Shown here: positions 17,052 to 25,363 of the stretch, in pieces
How positions within the stretch are numbered: position 1 is the first letter of the stretch
Layout of the letters: each line of letters starts with the position of its first letter
Assembly (NCBI RefSeq): GCF_000746205.1
Contig: NZ_KN050825.1
Coordinates: 290,590-354,589 of the forward strand
Direction: 5' to 3'
Length of the DNA stretch: 64,000 nucleotides
Source: Halorubrum sp. BV1
GTDB lineage: Archaea; Halobacteriota; Halobacteria; Halobacteriales; Haloferacaceae
Made by a program: the position numbers and the translations under genes
The notes under the pieces: model-generated
Seen by the model: only the letters and a program-made list of their open reading frames with translations
Database searches by the model: none
What the model was told of the DNA's origin: nothing

Positions 17052-18094
17052 GCGCCGTCGGCAGCTCGAACCCAGAGTACGTCGTCGCGCGGGTTCGTGC
17101 CCGCCGCGGCAGCCTCTACGGGGACGAGGAGTACCGTAAGCTCACCCGCATGGGTCCGGCGGAGATCGCCCGGTTCATGGAGGAGTCGAGCTACGCGGAC
17201 GAGATCAACGCCCTGGGGAGCAGACACGGCGGCGTCGACCTGATCGAGTACGCGCTGAACCGGAACCTCGCGTCGCAGTTCGACGCGATCTTGGACTGGA
17301 GCGAGGGGTCGCTGTACGGCCTCATCGCCCGGTACCTCCGGAAATTCGACGCGTGGAACGTGAAGACGGTCATCCGCGGCGTCTACACCGACGCGGACCA
17401 GTCGGCGGTCGAGTCGGACCTGATCCGCGCCGGCGAGTTCGACGACCGACGGATCCGCCGGCTCCTCGAGGCAGACGCGATCGACGCGGTCGTCGAGGTG
17501 CTCGAAGATACCATCTACGGCGATCCGCTCCAGGCGGCGTACGCCGAGTACGAGGAGACGGACGTGCTTGTGCCCCTCGAGAACGCCGTCGACCGCGCGT
17601 TCTACGAACGGCTCCTGTCCGGACTCGGCGGCGGCGAACCGACCCGTCAGTACGAGGCGTTCCTCAAAGCCGAGGTCGACTTCCGGAACGCGACGAACGC
17701 CCTCCGGCTCGCCCGGTCGGGCGCGGACATCGACCCCGCGGCGTACTTCATCGAGGGCGGCGAGCTGTTCACCCGGGGGTCGCTCGCGCGGCTCGCCCGG
17801 AACCTCGACGAGCTCGTGGAGTACATCGCGGACAGCCAGTACGGCGACGAGCTGGGTCCGGCGCTGCGCGAGTTAGAGGAGGCGGACAGCCTCATCGCGT
17901 TCGAGCACGCGACGGACGCCGCGCTGTTGGCGTACGGCGACCGCCTCGGCACGATCCACCCGGTGTCTATCACCCCGATAATCTCCTACATCCTCGCGAA
18001 GGAGCGCGAGGTGGAGAACATTCGGGCCATCGCCCGCGGGAAGGAGGCCGGCCTGTCGGCCGACGAGATCGAATCGGAGCTGGTGATAACATGA
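17048..18094 (+). CDS. atpC: A-type ATP synthase subunit C
   Basis: Central-stalk 'socket' subunit (V-ATPase d homologue) that links the c-ring to the rotating D/F shaft. The 348-residue, mostly helical protein has the family's repeated three-helix pattern, for example MGPAEIARFMEESSYADEI and the later LARNLDELVEYIADSQYGDEL, and ends with SYILAKEREVENIRAIARGKEAGLS. It overlaps atpE and atpF by four bases each. The predicted place is the cytosolic side of the membrane. Confidence 0.93.
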   Translation: MSAVGSSNPEYVVARVRARRGSLYGDEEYRKLTRMGPAEIARFMEESSYADEINALGSRHGGVDLIEYALNRNLASQFDAILDWSEGSLYGLIARYLRKFDAWNVKTVIRGVYTDADQSAVESDLIRAGEFDDRRIRRLLEADAIDAVVEVLEDTIYGDPLQAAYAEYEETDVLVPLENAVDRAFYERLLSGLGGGEPTRQYEAFLKAEVDFRNATNALRLARSGADIDPAAYFIEGGELFTRGSLARLARNLDELVEYIADSQYGDELGPALRELEEADSLIAFEHATDAALLAYGDRLGTIHPVSITPIISYILAKEREVENIRAIARGKEAGLSADEIESELVIT

Positions 18095-18420
18095 GCCAGG
18101 AGATAGCCGTCGTCGGCAGCCCGGAGTTCACGACCGGATTCCGGCTCGCGGGCGTGCGGAAGTTCGAGAACGTACCGGACGACGAGAAGGACGAGCGGCT
18201 CGACGACGCCGTCGAACGGACCCTCGACGACGAGGGAACCGGCATCATCGTGATGCACGACGACGACCTCGACCACCTCTCGCGGGGGACCCGCGAGTCG
18301 GTCGAGGGAAGCATCGAGCCGGTGCTCGTGACGCTCGGCGGGTCCGGCGCAGGCAGCGGCGGGCTGCGCGACCAGATCAAACGAGCCATCGGGATCGACC
18401 TGATGGAGGAGGACGACTAA
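18091..18420 (+). CDS. atpF: A-type ATP synthase subunit F
   Basis: Central-shaft subunit that pairs with D in the catalytic head. The 109-residue single alpha/beta domain starts EIAVVGSPEFTTGFRLAGVR and has GTGIIVMHDDDL; the basic C-terminal helix DQIKRAIGIDL is typical. ATG 18091 overlaps the atpC stop (ATGA); the longer frame through atpC is arginine-rich shadow. It is followed by atpA after one base. Confidence 0.92.
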   Translation: MSQEIAVVGSPEFTTGFRLAGVRKFENVPDDEKDERLDDAVERTLDDEGTGIIVMHDDDLDHLSRGTRESVEGSIEPVLVTLGGSGAGSGGLRDQIKRAIGIDLMEEDD

Positions 18421-18421
18421 C

Positions 18422-20200
18422 ATGAGTAAAGCAGAATCCACGGAGACCACCACAACCGAAACCGGTGTTATCCAGAGCGTGAGCGGTCCGGTCGTGAGCG
18501 CCCGCGATCTCGACGCCCGCATGAACGACGTCGTCTACGTCGGCGACGAAGGCCTCATGGGGGAAGTGATCGAGATCGAAGGCGACATCACGACCGTTCA
18601 GGTGTACGAGGAGACCTCCGGGGTCGCCCCCGGCGAGCCCGTCGAGAACACGGGCGAGCCGCTGTCGGTCGACCTTGGTCCGGGAATGCTAGACGCCATC
18701 TACGACGGCGTCCAGCGTCCCTTGGACGTGCTGGAGGGCAAGATGGGCAGTCCGTACCTCGACCGCGGGGTCGACGCGCCCGGCATCGACCTCGAAGAGC
18801 AGTGGGAGTTCGAGCCCACCGTCGAGGTCGGCGACGAGGTCGGCCGCGGCGACGTCGTCGGCGTCGTCGAGGAGACGGTCACCATCGACCACAAGGTGAT
18901 GGTGCCGCCGGACGCCCTCGACGAGGGCGAGACGGCGGAGGTCACCGCCGTCGAGTCGGGCTCGTTCGACGTCACTGAGACGGTCGCGGAACTGTCCAAC
19001 GGGACTGACGTCTCGATGCATCAGGAGTGGCCCGTCCGCGAGGCGCGCCCCTCCGCGAACAAGAAGACGCCCCGGACGCCGCTCGTGTCCGGTCAGCGCA
19101 TTCTCGACGGCCTCTTCCCCATCGCGAAGGGCGGGACGGCCGCGATTCCGGGGCCGTTCGGTTCCGGGAAGACGGTCACCCAGCACCAGCTCGCGAAGTA
19201 CGCAGACGCCGACATCATCGTGTACGTCGGCTGCGGCGAGCGCGGCAACGAGATGACCGAGGTCATCGAGGACTTCCCCGAGCTTGAGGACCCGGCCAAC
19301 GGCAACCCGCTCATGGCCCGGACCTCGCTCATCGCGAACACGTCGAACATGCCCGTCGCGGCGCGTGAGTCCTGTATTTACACCGGGATCACGATCGCCG
19401 AGTACTACCGCGACATGGGGTACGACGTGGCGCTCATGGCCGACTCCACCTCGCGGTGGGCGGAGGCGATGCGCGAGATCTCCTCCCGGCTGGAGGAGAT
19501 GCCCGGCGAGGAGGGGTACCCCGCGTACCTCGCTGCCCGGCTCGCGCAGTTCTACGAGCGCGCCGGCTACTTCGAGAACGTCAACGGGACGGAAGGGTCC
19601 GTCTCCGCGATCGGCGCGGTGAGCCCGCCCGGTGGCGACTTCTCCGAGCCGGTCACCCAGAACACGCTGCGTATCGTGAAGACGTTCTGGGCGCTCGACG
19701 CGGACTTAGCGGAGCGCCGCCACTTCCCGTCGATCAACTGGAACGAGTCGTACTCGCTGTACAAGGATCAGCTCGACCCGTGGTTCGAAGACGAGGTCGC
19801 CGACGACTGGGCGGAGAAGCGCCAGTGGGCGGTCGACGTGCTCGACGAGGAGACGGAACTCCAAGAGATCGTCCAGCTCGTCGGGAAGGACGCTCTGCCG
19901 GACGACCAGCAGCTCACGCTTGAGGTCGCCCGCTACCTGCGCGAGGCGTACCTCCAGCAGAACGCGTTCCACCCGGTCGACACCTACTGTCCGCCGGAGA
20001 AGACGTACCTCATGTTGACGACGATCGAGACGTTCAACGACGAGGCGTTCGACGCCCTCGAAGCGGGCGTGCCGGTCGAAGAGATCATCGACACCGACTC
20101 CGCACCCCGGATCAACCGGATCGGCGTCCAAGAGGATTACGAGGAGTACGTCGAAGACCTCAAAGCGGAGATCAAAGAGGAGCTCCGGAGCCTCTACTGA
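18422..20200 (+). CDS. atpA: A-type ATP synthase catalytic subunit A
   Basis: Catalytic nucleotide-binding subunit; three copies alternate with B in the head and make ATP. The 592 residues include the beta-barrel start (TGVIQSVSGPVVSARDL), the A-type insertion domain (about 110-190), the P-loop GPFGSGKTVTQHQ (about 243-255), GCGERGNEMTEV, and Walker B LMADSTSRWAEAMREIS (about 339-355). Length is normal and there is no intein, unlike some archaeal and yeast homologues. It is tightly packed with atpF and atpB. Confidence 0.97.
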   Translation: MSKAESTETTTTETGVIQSVSGPVVSARDLDARMNDVVYVGDEGLMGEVIEIEGDITTVQVYEETSGVAPGEPVENTGEPLSVDLGPGMLDAIYDGVQRPLDVLEGKMGSPYLDRGVDAPGIDLEEQWEFEPTVEVGDEVGRGDVVGVVEETVTIDHKVMVPPDALDEGETAEVTAVESGSFDVTETVAELSNGTDVSMHQEWPVREARPSANKKTPRTPLVSGQRILDGLFPIAKGGTAAIPGPFGSGKTVTQHQLAKYADADIIVYVGCGERGNEMTEVIEDFPELEDPANGNPLMARTSLIANTSNMPVAARESCIYTGITIAEYYRDMGYDVALMADSTSRWAEAMREISSRLEEMPGEEGYPAYLAARLAQFYERAGYFENVNGTEGSVSAIGAVSPPGGDFSEPVTQNTLRIVKTFWALDADLAERRHFPSINWNESYSLYKDQLDPWFEDEVADDWAEKRQWAVDVLDEETELQEIVQLVGKDALPDDQQLTLEVARYLREAYLQQNAFHPVDTYCPPEKTYLMLTTIETFNDEAFDALEAGVPVEEIIDTDSAPRINRIGVQEDYEEYVEDLKAEIKEELRSLY

Positions 20201-20202
20201 CA

Positions 20203-21624
20203 ATGAAAGAGTACCAAACAATCACCGAGATCAGCGGCCCGCTGGTGTACGCCGAGGTCGACGAGGCCATCGGCTACGACGAGATCGTCGAGATCGAGAC
20301 GGCACAGGGGGAGACGCTGCGCGGACAGGTGCTCGAATCCTCGGATGGCGTCGTCGCCATTCAGGTGTTCGAGGGCACCTCCGGTATCGACCAGAACGCG
20401 TCCGTCCGCTTCCTGGGCGAGACGATGAAGATGCCCGTCACCGAGGACCTACTCGGACGGGTCCTCGACGGGTCGGGCCGTCCGATCGACGACGGTCCGG
20501 AGATCGTTCCCGAGGAGCGTCAGGACATCGTCGGCGCGGCGATCAACCCGTACTCCCGAGAGTACCCCGAGGAGTTCATCGAGACGGGCGTCTCCGCCAT
20601 CGACGGGATGAACACGCTCGTTCGCGGCCAGAAGCTCCCGATCTTCTCCAGCTCCGGCCAGCCACACAGCGAACTGGCGATGCAGATCGCCCGACAGGCC
20701 AGCGTGCCCGAAGAAGAGGAGGGCGACGACGAGGAGAGCTCCGAGTTCGCCGTCATCTTCGGTGCGATGGGGATCACCCAGGAGGAGGCCAACGAGTTCA
20801 TGGAGGACTTCGAGCGCACCGGCGCGCTGGAACGCTCCGTCGTCTTCATGAACCTCGCGGACGACCCCGCAGTCGAGCGGACGGTCACGCCGCGGATGGT
20901 CCTGACGACGGCCGAGTACCTCGCCTTCGAGAAGGACTACCACGTCCTCGTCATCCTGACGGACATGACCAACTACTGCGAGGCGCTCCGCGAGATCGGG
21001 GCGGCCCGCGAGGAGGTTCCCGGTCGCCGTGGCTACCCCGGGTACATGTACACCGACCTGGCGCAGCTGTACGAGCGCGCCGGACGGATTCAGGGACGTG
21101 ATGGCTCCGTGACCCAGATCCCGATCCTCACGATGCCGGGCGACGACGACACCCACCCGATCCCGGACCTGACCGGGTACATCACGGAGGGACAGATCTA
21201 CGTCGACCCAGACCTGAACAGTCAGGGCCTGCAGCCGCCGATCAACGTCCTTCCCAGCCTGTCGCGGCTGATGGACGACGGGATCGGCGAGGGGCTCACC
21301 CGCGAGGACCACGCCGACGTGAAAGACCAGATGTTCGCGGCGTACGCGGAGGGCGAAGACCTCCGTGACCTCGTGAACATCGTCGGCCGCGAGGCGCTCT
21401 CCGAGCTCGACAACAAGTATCTCGACTTCGCGGACGCCTTCGAATCGGAGTTCGTCGACCAGGGCTTCGAGACGAACCGCACTATCGAGGAGACGCTCTC
21501 TATCGGCTGGGACCTGCTCTCGATGCTCCCGAAGGACGCCCTCAACCGAATCGACGAGGAGTTCATCGAGGAGCACTACCGGGAGGACGACTCCGAGCGT
21601 AAAATCGTCGAAGTAGCGGACTGA
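20203..21624 (+). CDS. atpB: A-type ATP synthase regulatory subunit B
   Basis: Non-catalytic partner of A in the hexameric head. The 473 residues show the N-terminal barrel, GQKLPIFSSSGQPHSELAMQIARQA in place of a true P-loop, LTDMTNYCEALREIGAAREEVPGRRGYPGYMYTDLA, and GSVTQIPILTMPGDDDTHPIPDLTGYITEGQI. A T-rich stretch right after the stop suggests that the main atp transcript ends here, before bat. In many haloarchaea atpD lies close downstream; here it is 3.7 kb away. Confidence 0.97.
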   Translation: MKEYQTITEISGPLVYAEVDEAIGYDEIVEIETAQGETLRGQVLESSDGVVAIQVFEGTSGIDQNASVRFLGETMKMPVTEDLLGRVLDGSGRPIDDGPEIVPEERQDIVGAAINPYSREYPEEFIETGVSAIDGMNTLVRGQKLPIFSSSGQPHSELAMQIARQASVPEEEEGDDEESSEFAVIFGAMGITQEEANEFMEDFERTGALERSVVFMNLADDPAVERTVTPRMVLTTAEYLAFEKDYHVLVILTDMTNYCEALREIGAAREEVPGRRGYPGYMYTDLAQLYERAGRIQGRDGSVTQIPILTMPGDDDTHPIPDLTGYITEGQIYVDPDLNSQGLQPPINVLPSLSRLMDDGIGEGLTREDHADVKDQMFAAYAEGEDLRDLVNIVGREALSELDNKYLDFADAFESEFVDQGFETNRTIEETLSIGWDLLSMLPKDALNRIDEEFIEEHYREDDSERKIVEVAD

Positions 21625-21629
21625 CGCGG

Positions 21630-21650
21630 CTTTCCTTTCCTTTCGTTTTC
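21630..21650 (+). terminator. T-rich terminator-like stretch after atpB
   Basis: Repeated CTTTCCTTTC-type runs and GTTTT lie within 30 bases of the atpB stop. U-rich RNA ends are typical of archaeal termination. This separates the atp transcript from bat. Confidence 0.5.
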
Positions 21651-21702
21651 GACCGCTCGCGAGCGGCGGCACCGCGCGTGAGTCCGAGTGAGTCCGACCC
21701 CG

Positions 21703-21710
21703 TACGTTTT
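21703..21710 (+). promoter_or_regulatory. TATA-like box of bat
   Basis: TACGTTTT is centred about 29 bases before ATG 21735, supporting a leaderless bat transcript separate from atpB. Confidence 0.45.
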
Positions 21711-21734
21711 GGTCGTCCGACGCCATGTTCGTAC

Positions 21735-23402
21735 ATGACGCGGCCGGGAAACCCGAACGCCGACTCGGGACCAACACGGTCAGCACACGCGTCCGAGTCG
21801 ACGCGGTCGGCGAGCACCGACGCCGTCGATGAGGCGTTGAAGACCCGGACGATGGACGAGGCACCGGTCGGGATCACGATCGCGGACGCGACCCAGTCGG
21901 ACATGCCGCTCATCTACGTGAACGCGGCGTTCGAGCGGATGACCGGCTACTCGCCGTCGTACGCGGTCGGCCGGAACTGCCGGTTTCTTCAGGGGGAGGG
22001 GACCCGGGAGAAGCCGGTGCGGCAGATGCGTGCCGCGATCGAGAACGAAGAGCCCGTAACGGTCGAACTCCGCAACTATCGTCGGAGCGGTGAGCTGTTC
22101 TGGAACGAGGTGACGATCGCACCACTTCGGGACGAGTCGGGAGCAGTCGCGTACTACGTCGGTTTCCAACAGGACGTCACCCGGCGCAAACGGGCCGAAC
22201 AGGCGGCGTCGGACCGGGCGACGCGGATAGAACACGAGCGGACCGCACAGGCGCGTCTCTTGGAACGGCTGGACGGCATCGTCGCCGAGGTCACGGAAGC
22301 GGTGGCGCTGGCGTCGTCACGGGAAGAGTTGCGTCAGGCGGTCGTCCGGAGCATCGCGGCCACGTACTCCAGCGCGTGGATCGGGACGTACGACCCGGCG
22401 ACCGAAACGGTCGAACCGCACGCGTCGGAGGGCGACGTTGGAGCGGCGATCGAGTCGGTCTCGGTCGCGGCCGGCGACGACGGGGAGAGGTCGGTTGAAA
22501 CCGCCGTCGCGGCGGCGATGACCGATCGTCGCGTGCGACTCGAACCGATCGGCCCGGAGGAGCCGGCCGAGGCGGCCGCGGTCGCGGCCGTGCCGCTCCA
22601 CTTCGGCGAGGCGGTCTACGGCGTCCTCGTCGTCTACGCGCAGACCGAGGAGTTCCGCCGCCACGAGCGGGACGTGCTGACTGCGCTCGGACGGACCGTC
22701 GCGATCGGCATCAACGCACTGGAGAGCCAGCGGACGCTCCGCGGGGACAGCGTCGTCCGGTTCCAACTGGCGCTCGCTTCTCATCCGCTCGGTTCGTTCA
22801 GCGAGGCGTTGTCGTGTTCGCTCCGCCACACCGGCACCGTCGGTGATCGCGGCGAGCGGTCGTTACTGTTCAAACTGGACGGCGCGGCGGAGGTGGACGC
22901 CGAGACGATTCACGATGCAGCCGAGGCGGCGGACGTCTCCGTGCATTCGATCCTCGCCGCGGAGACGGACACACCGGTGGTCGAACTGTCGTTCGATGAG
23001 ACTCCGCTGGCGGAGTTAATACGAGAGTACAGCGGCGAGCTGTGCGGTTGGGAGGTGTCCGAGGGCGTCGCGGTCGCGACGATCGAGGTCGGCCGAGAGG
23101 CGTTGGCGCGCTCGCTCGCGGCCGATGCCCTCGACTGCCTTTCCGGCGCGGATCTTCGCAGCTACCGACGGCGGGAACAGGCACACGAGACCCGCCGGGA
23201 ATTCGTCGCCGAGGTCGAGTCGCGACTGACGCCACGACAACGGGCCGCGCTGGTGCGTGCGCACACGAGCGGGTACTTCGCGTGGCCACACGAGACGAAC
23301 GGCGACGAGATCGCTGACTCGATGGGCGTTACCCGATCGACGTTCCACCAACACCTGCGCGCGGCACAGCGCAAGATAGCGGCGGCGATCTTCGAACGAT
23401 AA
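21735..23402 (+). CDS. bat: Bat-type regulator: LOV (PAS) - GAF - HTH_10
   Basis: Predicted bacterioopsin activator of 555 residues, soluble. A LOV-class PAS domain (about 40-150) has the full flavin signature: GRNCRFLQGEGT with the photo-adduct Cys82, YVNAAFERMTGY, ELRNYRRSGELFWNE with Asn124, and YVGFQQDVT with Gln145. A GAF domain follows (about 180-335), then a middle domain of the Bat family, and a C-terminal HTH_10 (LTPRQRAALVRAH...EIADSMGVTRSTFHQHLRAAQ, about 490-545). Such proteins activate bop and carotenoid genes. The flavin site implies blue-light response; the GAF may sense redox or oxygen, by analogy. It lies directly upstream of bop, which carries a Bat-like activator site. Confidence 0.92.
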   Translation: MTRPGNPNADSGPTRSAHASESTRSASTDAVDEALKTRTMDEAPVGITIADATQSDMPLIYVNAAFERMTGYSPSYAVGRNCRFLQGEGTREKPVRQMRAAIENEEPVTVELRNYRRSGELFWNEVTIAPLRDESGAVAYYVGFQQDVTRRKRAEQAASDRATRIEHERTAQARLLERLDGIVAEVTEAVALASSREELRQAVVRSIAATYSSAWIGTYDPATETVEPHASEGDVGAAIESVSVAAGDDGERSVETAVAAAMTDRRVRLEPIGPEEPAEAAAVAAVPLHFGEAVYGVLVVYAQTEEFRRHERDVLTALGRTVAIGINALESQRTLRGDSVVRFQLALASHPLGSFSEALSCSLRHTGTVGDRGERSLLFKLDGAAEVDAETIHDAAEAADVSVHSILAAETDTPVVELSFDETPLAELIREYSGELCGWEVSEGVAVATIEVGREALARSLAADALDCLSGADLRSYRRREQAHETRREFVAEVESRLTPRQRAALVRAHTSGYFAWPHETNGDEIADSMGVTRSTFHQHLRAAQRKIAAAIFER

Positions 23403-23466
23403 TCTCAATCTTACGCGGAGCGCGTGGAACGAACGCGCACGCCGAGTCTGCCGACGTTCGGGGCGT

Positions 23467-23482
23467 ACCACACTAGTTGTGT
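23467..23482 (+). promoter_or_regulatory. Bat-type upstream activating sequence of bop
   Basis: ACCACACTAGTTGTGT with core ACTAGT at 23472-23477, inside a wider imperfect palindrome (23464-23485). It resembles the Halobacterium bop activator element, whose core is also ACTAGTT. Its centre is about 49 bases before the bop ATG, close to the spacing known for that promoter (from memory). No similar element was seen before bat or crtY. Confidence 0.7.
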
Positions 23483-23487
23483 ACGCC

Positions 23488-23496
23488 GCTTAGTAG
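23488..23496 (+). promoter_or_regulatory. TATA-like element of bop
   Basis: GCTTAGTAG lies just after the activating sequence and about 31 bases before the bop start. It is a poor TATA box, as expected for a promoter that depends on an activator. Confidence 0.5.
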
Positions 23497-23523
23497 AACT
23501 CGCGACGTACTGATATATGCGCC

Positions 23524-24273
23524 ATGATGGCACAACCCGGTAGCGAAGGGATCTGGCTTTGGATCGGGACACTAGGCATGTTCCTAGGGATGCTGTACTT
23601 CATCGCTAGGGGCTGGGGAGAGACCGATAGACGGCGACAGGAGTTCTACATCGTCACGATATTCATCACCGCCATCGCGTTCGTCAACTACCTCGCGATG
23701 GCGCTTGGATTCGGACTGACGACGGTGACGCTCGGCGGCGAGGAGCTGCCCATCTACTGGGCGCGGTACACCGACTGGCTGTTCACGACGCCGCTGCTCC
23801 TCATCGACCTCGGACTTCTCGCCGGGGCGACGCGGAACCAGCTCGCCTCGCTCGTCGGTCTCGACGTGCTGATGATCGGTACCGGTGCGATCGCGACGCT
23901 GTCGACGAGCGCGGCCGTGCTCTCGGCGGGCGGGACGCGGCTCGTCTGGTGGGGCGTCTCCACCGGCTTCCTGCTCGTACTCCTGTACATGCTGTACGGC
24001 TCGCTCGATGAGAAGGCCTCCCGGTTGTCCGGACAGGCCGCATCGACGTTCAGCACGCTCCGAACGCTGATCGTCGTCGTCTGGCTCGTGTACCCGGTGT
24101 GGTGGCTCCTCGGAACCGAAGGGCTCCAGATCGTCTCGCTCACCATCGAGACGGCCGGATTCATGGTGCTCGATCTGGTCGCGAAGGTCGGCTTCGGCTT
24201 CATCCTGCTGTCGAGCCGCGAGGTGCTCGACGCCGCCGGGTCGGCGACTTCCGAGCCGAGCGCGGCCGACTGA
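23524..24273 (+). CDS. bop: Bacteriorhodopsin, light-driven proton pump (cruxrhodopsin-like)
   Basis: A 249-residue seven-helix retinal protein that pumps H+ out of the cell in light. All functional residues of bacteriorhodopsin are present: Arg81, Asp84 (proton acceptor) and Thr88 in ARYTDWLFTTP, Asp95 (proton donor), Lys221 (retinal Schiff base) in DLVAKVGFGF, and the release pair Glu199 (GTEG) and Glu209 (IETAG). There is no chloride-pump TSA or sensory signature. The N-terminus (GIWLWIGTLGMFLGMLYFIARGWGETD region) looks closer to Haloarcula cruxrhodopsins than to Halorubrum archaerhodopsins, from memory. Start is ATG 23524 or 23527. It sits between bat and crtY. Confidence 0.97.
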   Translation: MMAQPGSEGIWLWIGTLGMFLGMLYFIARGWGETDRRRQEFYIVTIFITAIAFVNYLAMALGFGLTTVTLGGEELPIYWARYTDWLFTTPLLLIDLGLLAGATRNQLASLVGLDVLMIGTGAIATLSTSAAVLSAGGTRLVWWGVSTGFLLVLLYMLYGSLDEKASRLSGQAASTFSTLRTLIVVVWLVYPVWWLLGTEGLQIVSLTIETAGFMVLDLVAKVGFGFILLSSREVLDAAGSATSEPSAAD

Positions 24274-24393
24274 TCGGAACGGGCGTGCGCGGCTCGGTCC
24301 GCGCTCACGCTCGGCGGAGCATCGCTGATGCGGCGCGTCGCCTCCGCCCGACGTGCCCCGCGAACCGGTCCGGGCGGCCACCCGAACCTACCG

Positions 24394-25221
24394 ATGATCG
24401 TCCCGTTCACCTACATCCAGTTTCACCTCGCGTTCCTCGTGCCAGCCGTGCTGTTCCTCATCGCGACCGGCTTCGTGAGCCGGTCTGTGGATGCGAGGAG
24501 CGACGCCCGCCGGCTCCGCGGCTGGCGACACTACTGGGCCGGCGTGGTTATCATCACCGCCGTCGCACTGGCGTACACGACGCCGTGGGACAACTATCTC
24601 ATCGCCAGAGGCGTGTGGTGGTACGGTGATGGCCGGACCCTATTTCGGCTCTGGCACGCGCCGCTCGAAGAGTACCTGTTCATCGTCGTGCAGCCGTGGA
24701 TGACGGCGCTGTGGCTCGCGCATTTCGAGACGGACGCGACGTGGGACCGGAGCGGCAGTCCCGTCGCGTGGCGGGTCGGCGGGCTCGCGGCTGCGATCGG
24801 ACTCGGCGTCGTCGGGTGGCGGCTCCTCGGTACCGACGGGGCGTTCTACCTCGGTGCGGTCCTCGCGTGGGCGGCACCGGTGGTAGCACTGCAGTGGCTC
24901 GTCGGTGCCCCACAGCTCTGGGCGCGGCGTCGGACCGTCGCGATCGGGACGCTCGTTCCGACGCTGTACCTCTGTCTCGCAGACCGGATCGCCATCGAGT
25001 TCGGCATCTGGGTGCTCTCAGCGCAGTACACCACAGGGCTCACGATCGGGGGGCTCCCGATCGAAGAGGCGACGTTCTTCCTCGTGACCAACCTGTTCGT
25101 CGTACAGGGGCTGATCCTCTACCGGCTGGTGACGGTTCGATGGGCAACGGAGACGGCGGCCGGCGACCGACGACCGGCCGGCGATCCGGATCGGACGCCC
25201 GCCGAACTCGGGGGCGACTGA
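24394..25221 (+). CDS. crtY: Lycopene beta-cyclase, archaeal membrane type (fused CrtYcd)
   Basis: Closes the rings of lycopene to make beta-carotene, which is cleaved to retinal for bop. The 275-residue integral membrane protein has two homologous halves with about seven helices. Half one has TTPWDNYLIARGVWWY and HAPLEEYLFIVVQP; half two has LADRIAIEFGIW and GGLPIEEATFFLVTNLFVVQG. The P-(L/I)-E-E motifs of both halves are the family's key acids. ATG 24394 (MIVPFTYIQFHL) begins at the first helix; the upstream in-frame Met adds an arginine-rich stretch. The 120-base gap from bop shows no clear terminator, so co-transcription is plausible. No brp/blh carotene oxygenase is in the window. Confidence 0.92.
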   Translation: MIVPFTYIQFHLAFLVPAVLFLIATGFVSRSVDARSDARRLRGWRHYWAGVVIITAVALAYTTPWDNYLIARGVWWYGDGRTLFRLWHAPLEEYLFIVVQPWMTALWLAHFETDATWDRSGSPVAWRVGGLAAAIGLGVVGWRLLGTDGAFYLGAVLAWAAPVVALQWLVGAPQLWARRRTVAIGTLVPTLYLCLADRIAIEFGIWVLSAQYTTGLTIGGLPIEEATFFLVTNLFVVQGLILYRLVTVRWATETAAGDRRPAGDPDRTPAELGGD

Positions 25222-25225
25222 CGCG

Positions 25226-25296
25226 GCGGTCGGGTCTGGACCCGTACGGCGGGAGCGGTCGGGTCTGGACCCGTACGGCGGGAGCGGTCGGGTCCG
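25226..25296 (+). repeat. 29-bp tandem repeat between crtY and atpD
   Basis: Two exact 29-base copies start at 25226 and 25255 (unit beginning GCGGTCGGGTCTGGACCCGT), and a third starts at 25284 but diverges after about 11 bases. The unit contains a near-palindrome, GGGTCTGGACCC. It may form the 3' end of the crtY transcript; function unknown. Confidence 0.95.
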
Positions 25297-25318
25297 GTCC
25301 TCCGTGGTCCGTCGGCAA

Positions 25319-25333
25319 ACAATAAAAGGTTAA
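25319..25333 (+). promoter_or_regulatory. Promoter-like AT stretch before atpD
   Basis: CAATAAAAGGTTAAC lies about 30-45 bases before ATG 25364, enough for a separate atpD transcript with a short leader. Confidence 0.5.
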
Positions 25334-25363
25334 CAGGCTCGGTTCGTTATCTCTCCTCAATAG

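Noticed and set aside
23512..23520. TATATA-like bases right before the bop ATG as its TATA box
   Set aside because: They are only a few bases from the start codon; the box at 23488-23496 has the proper distance and follows the activator site.
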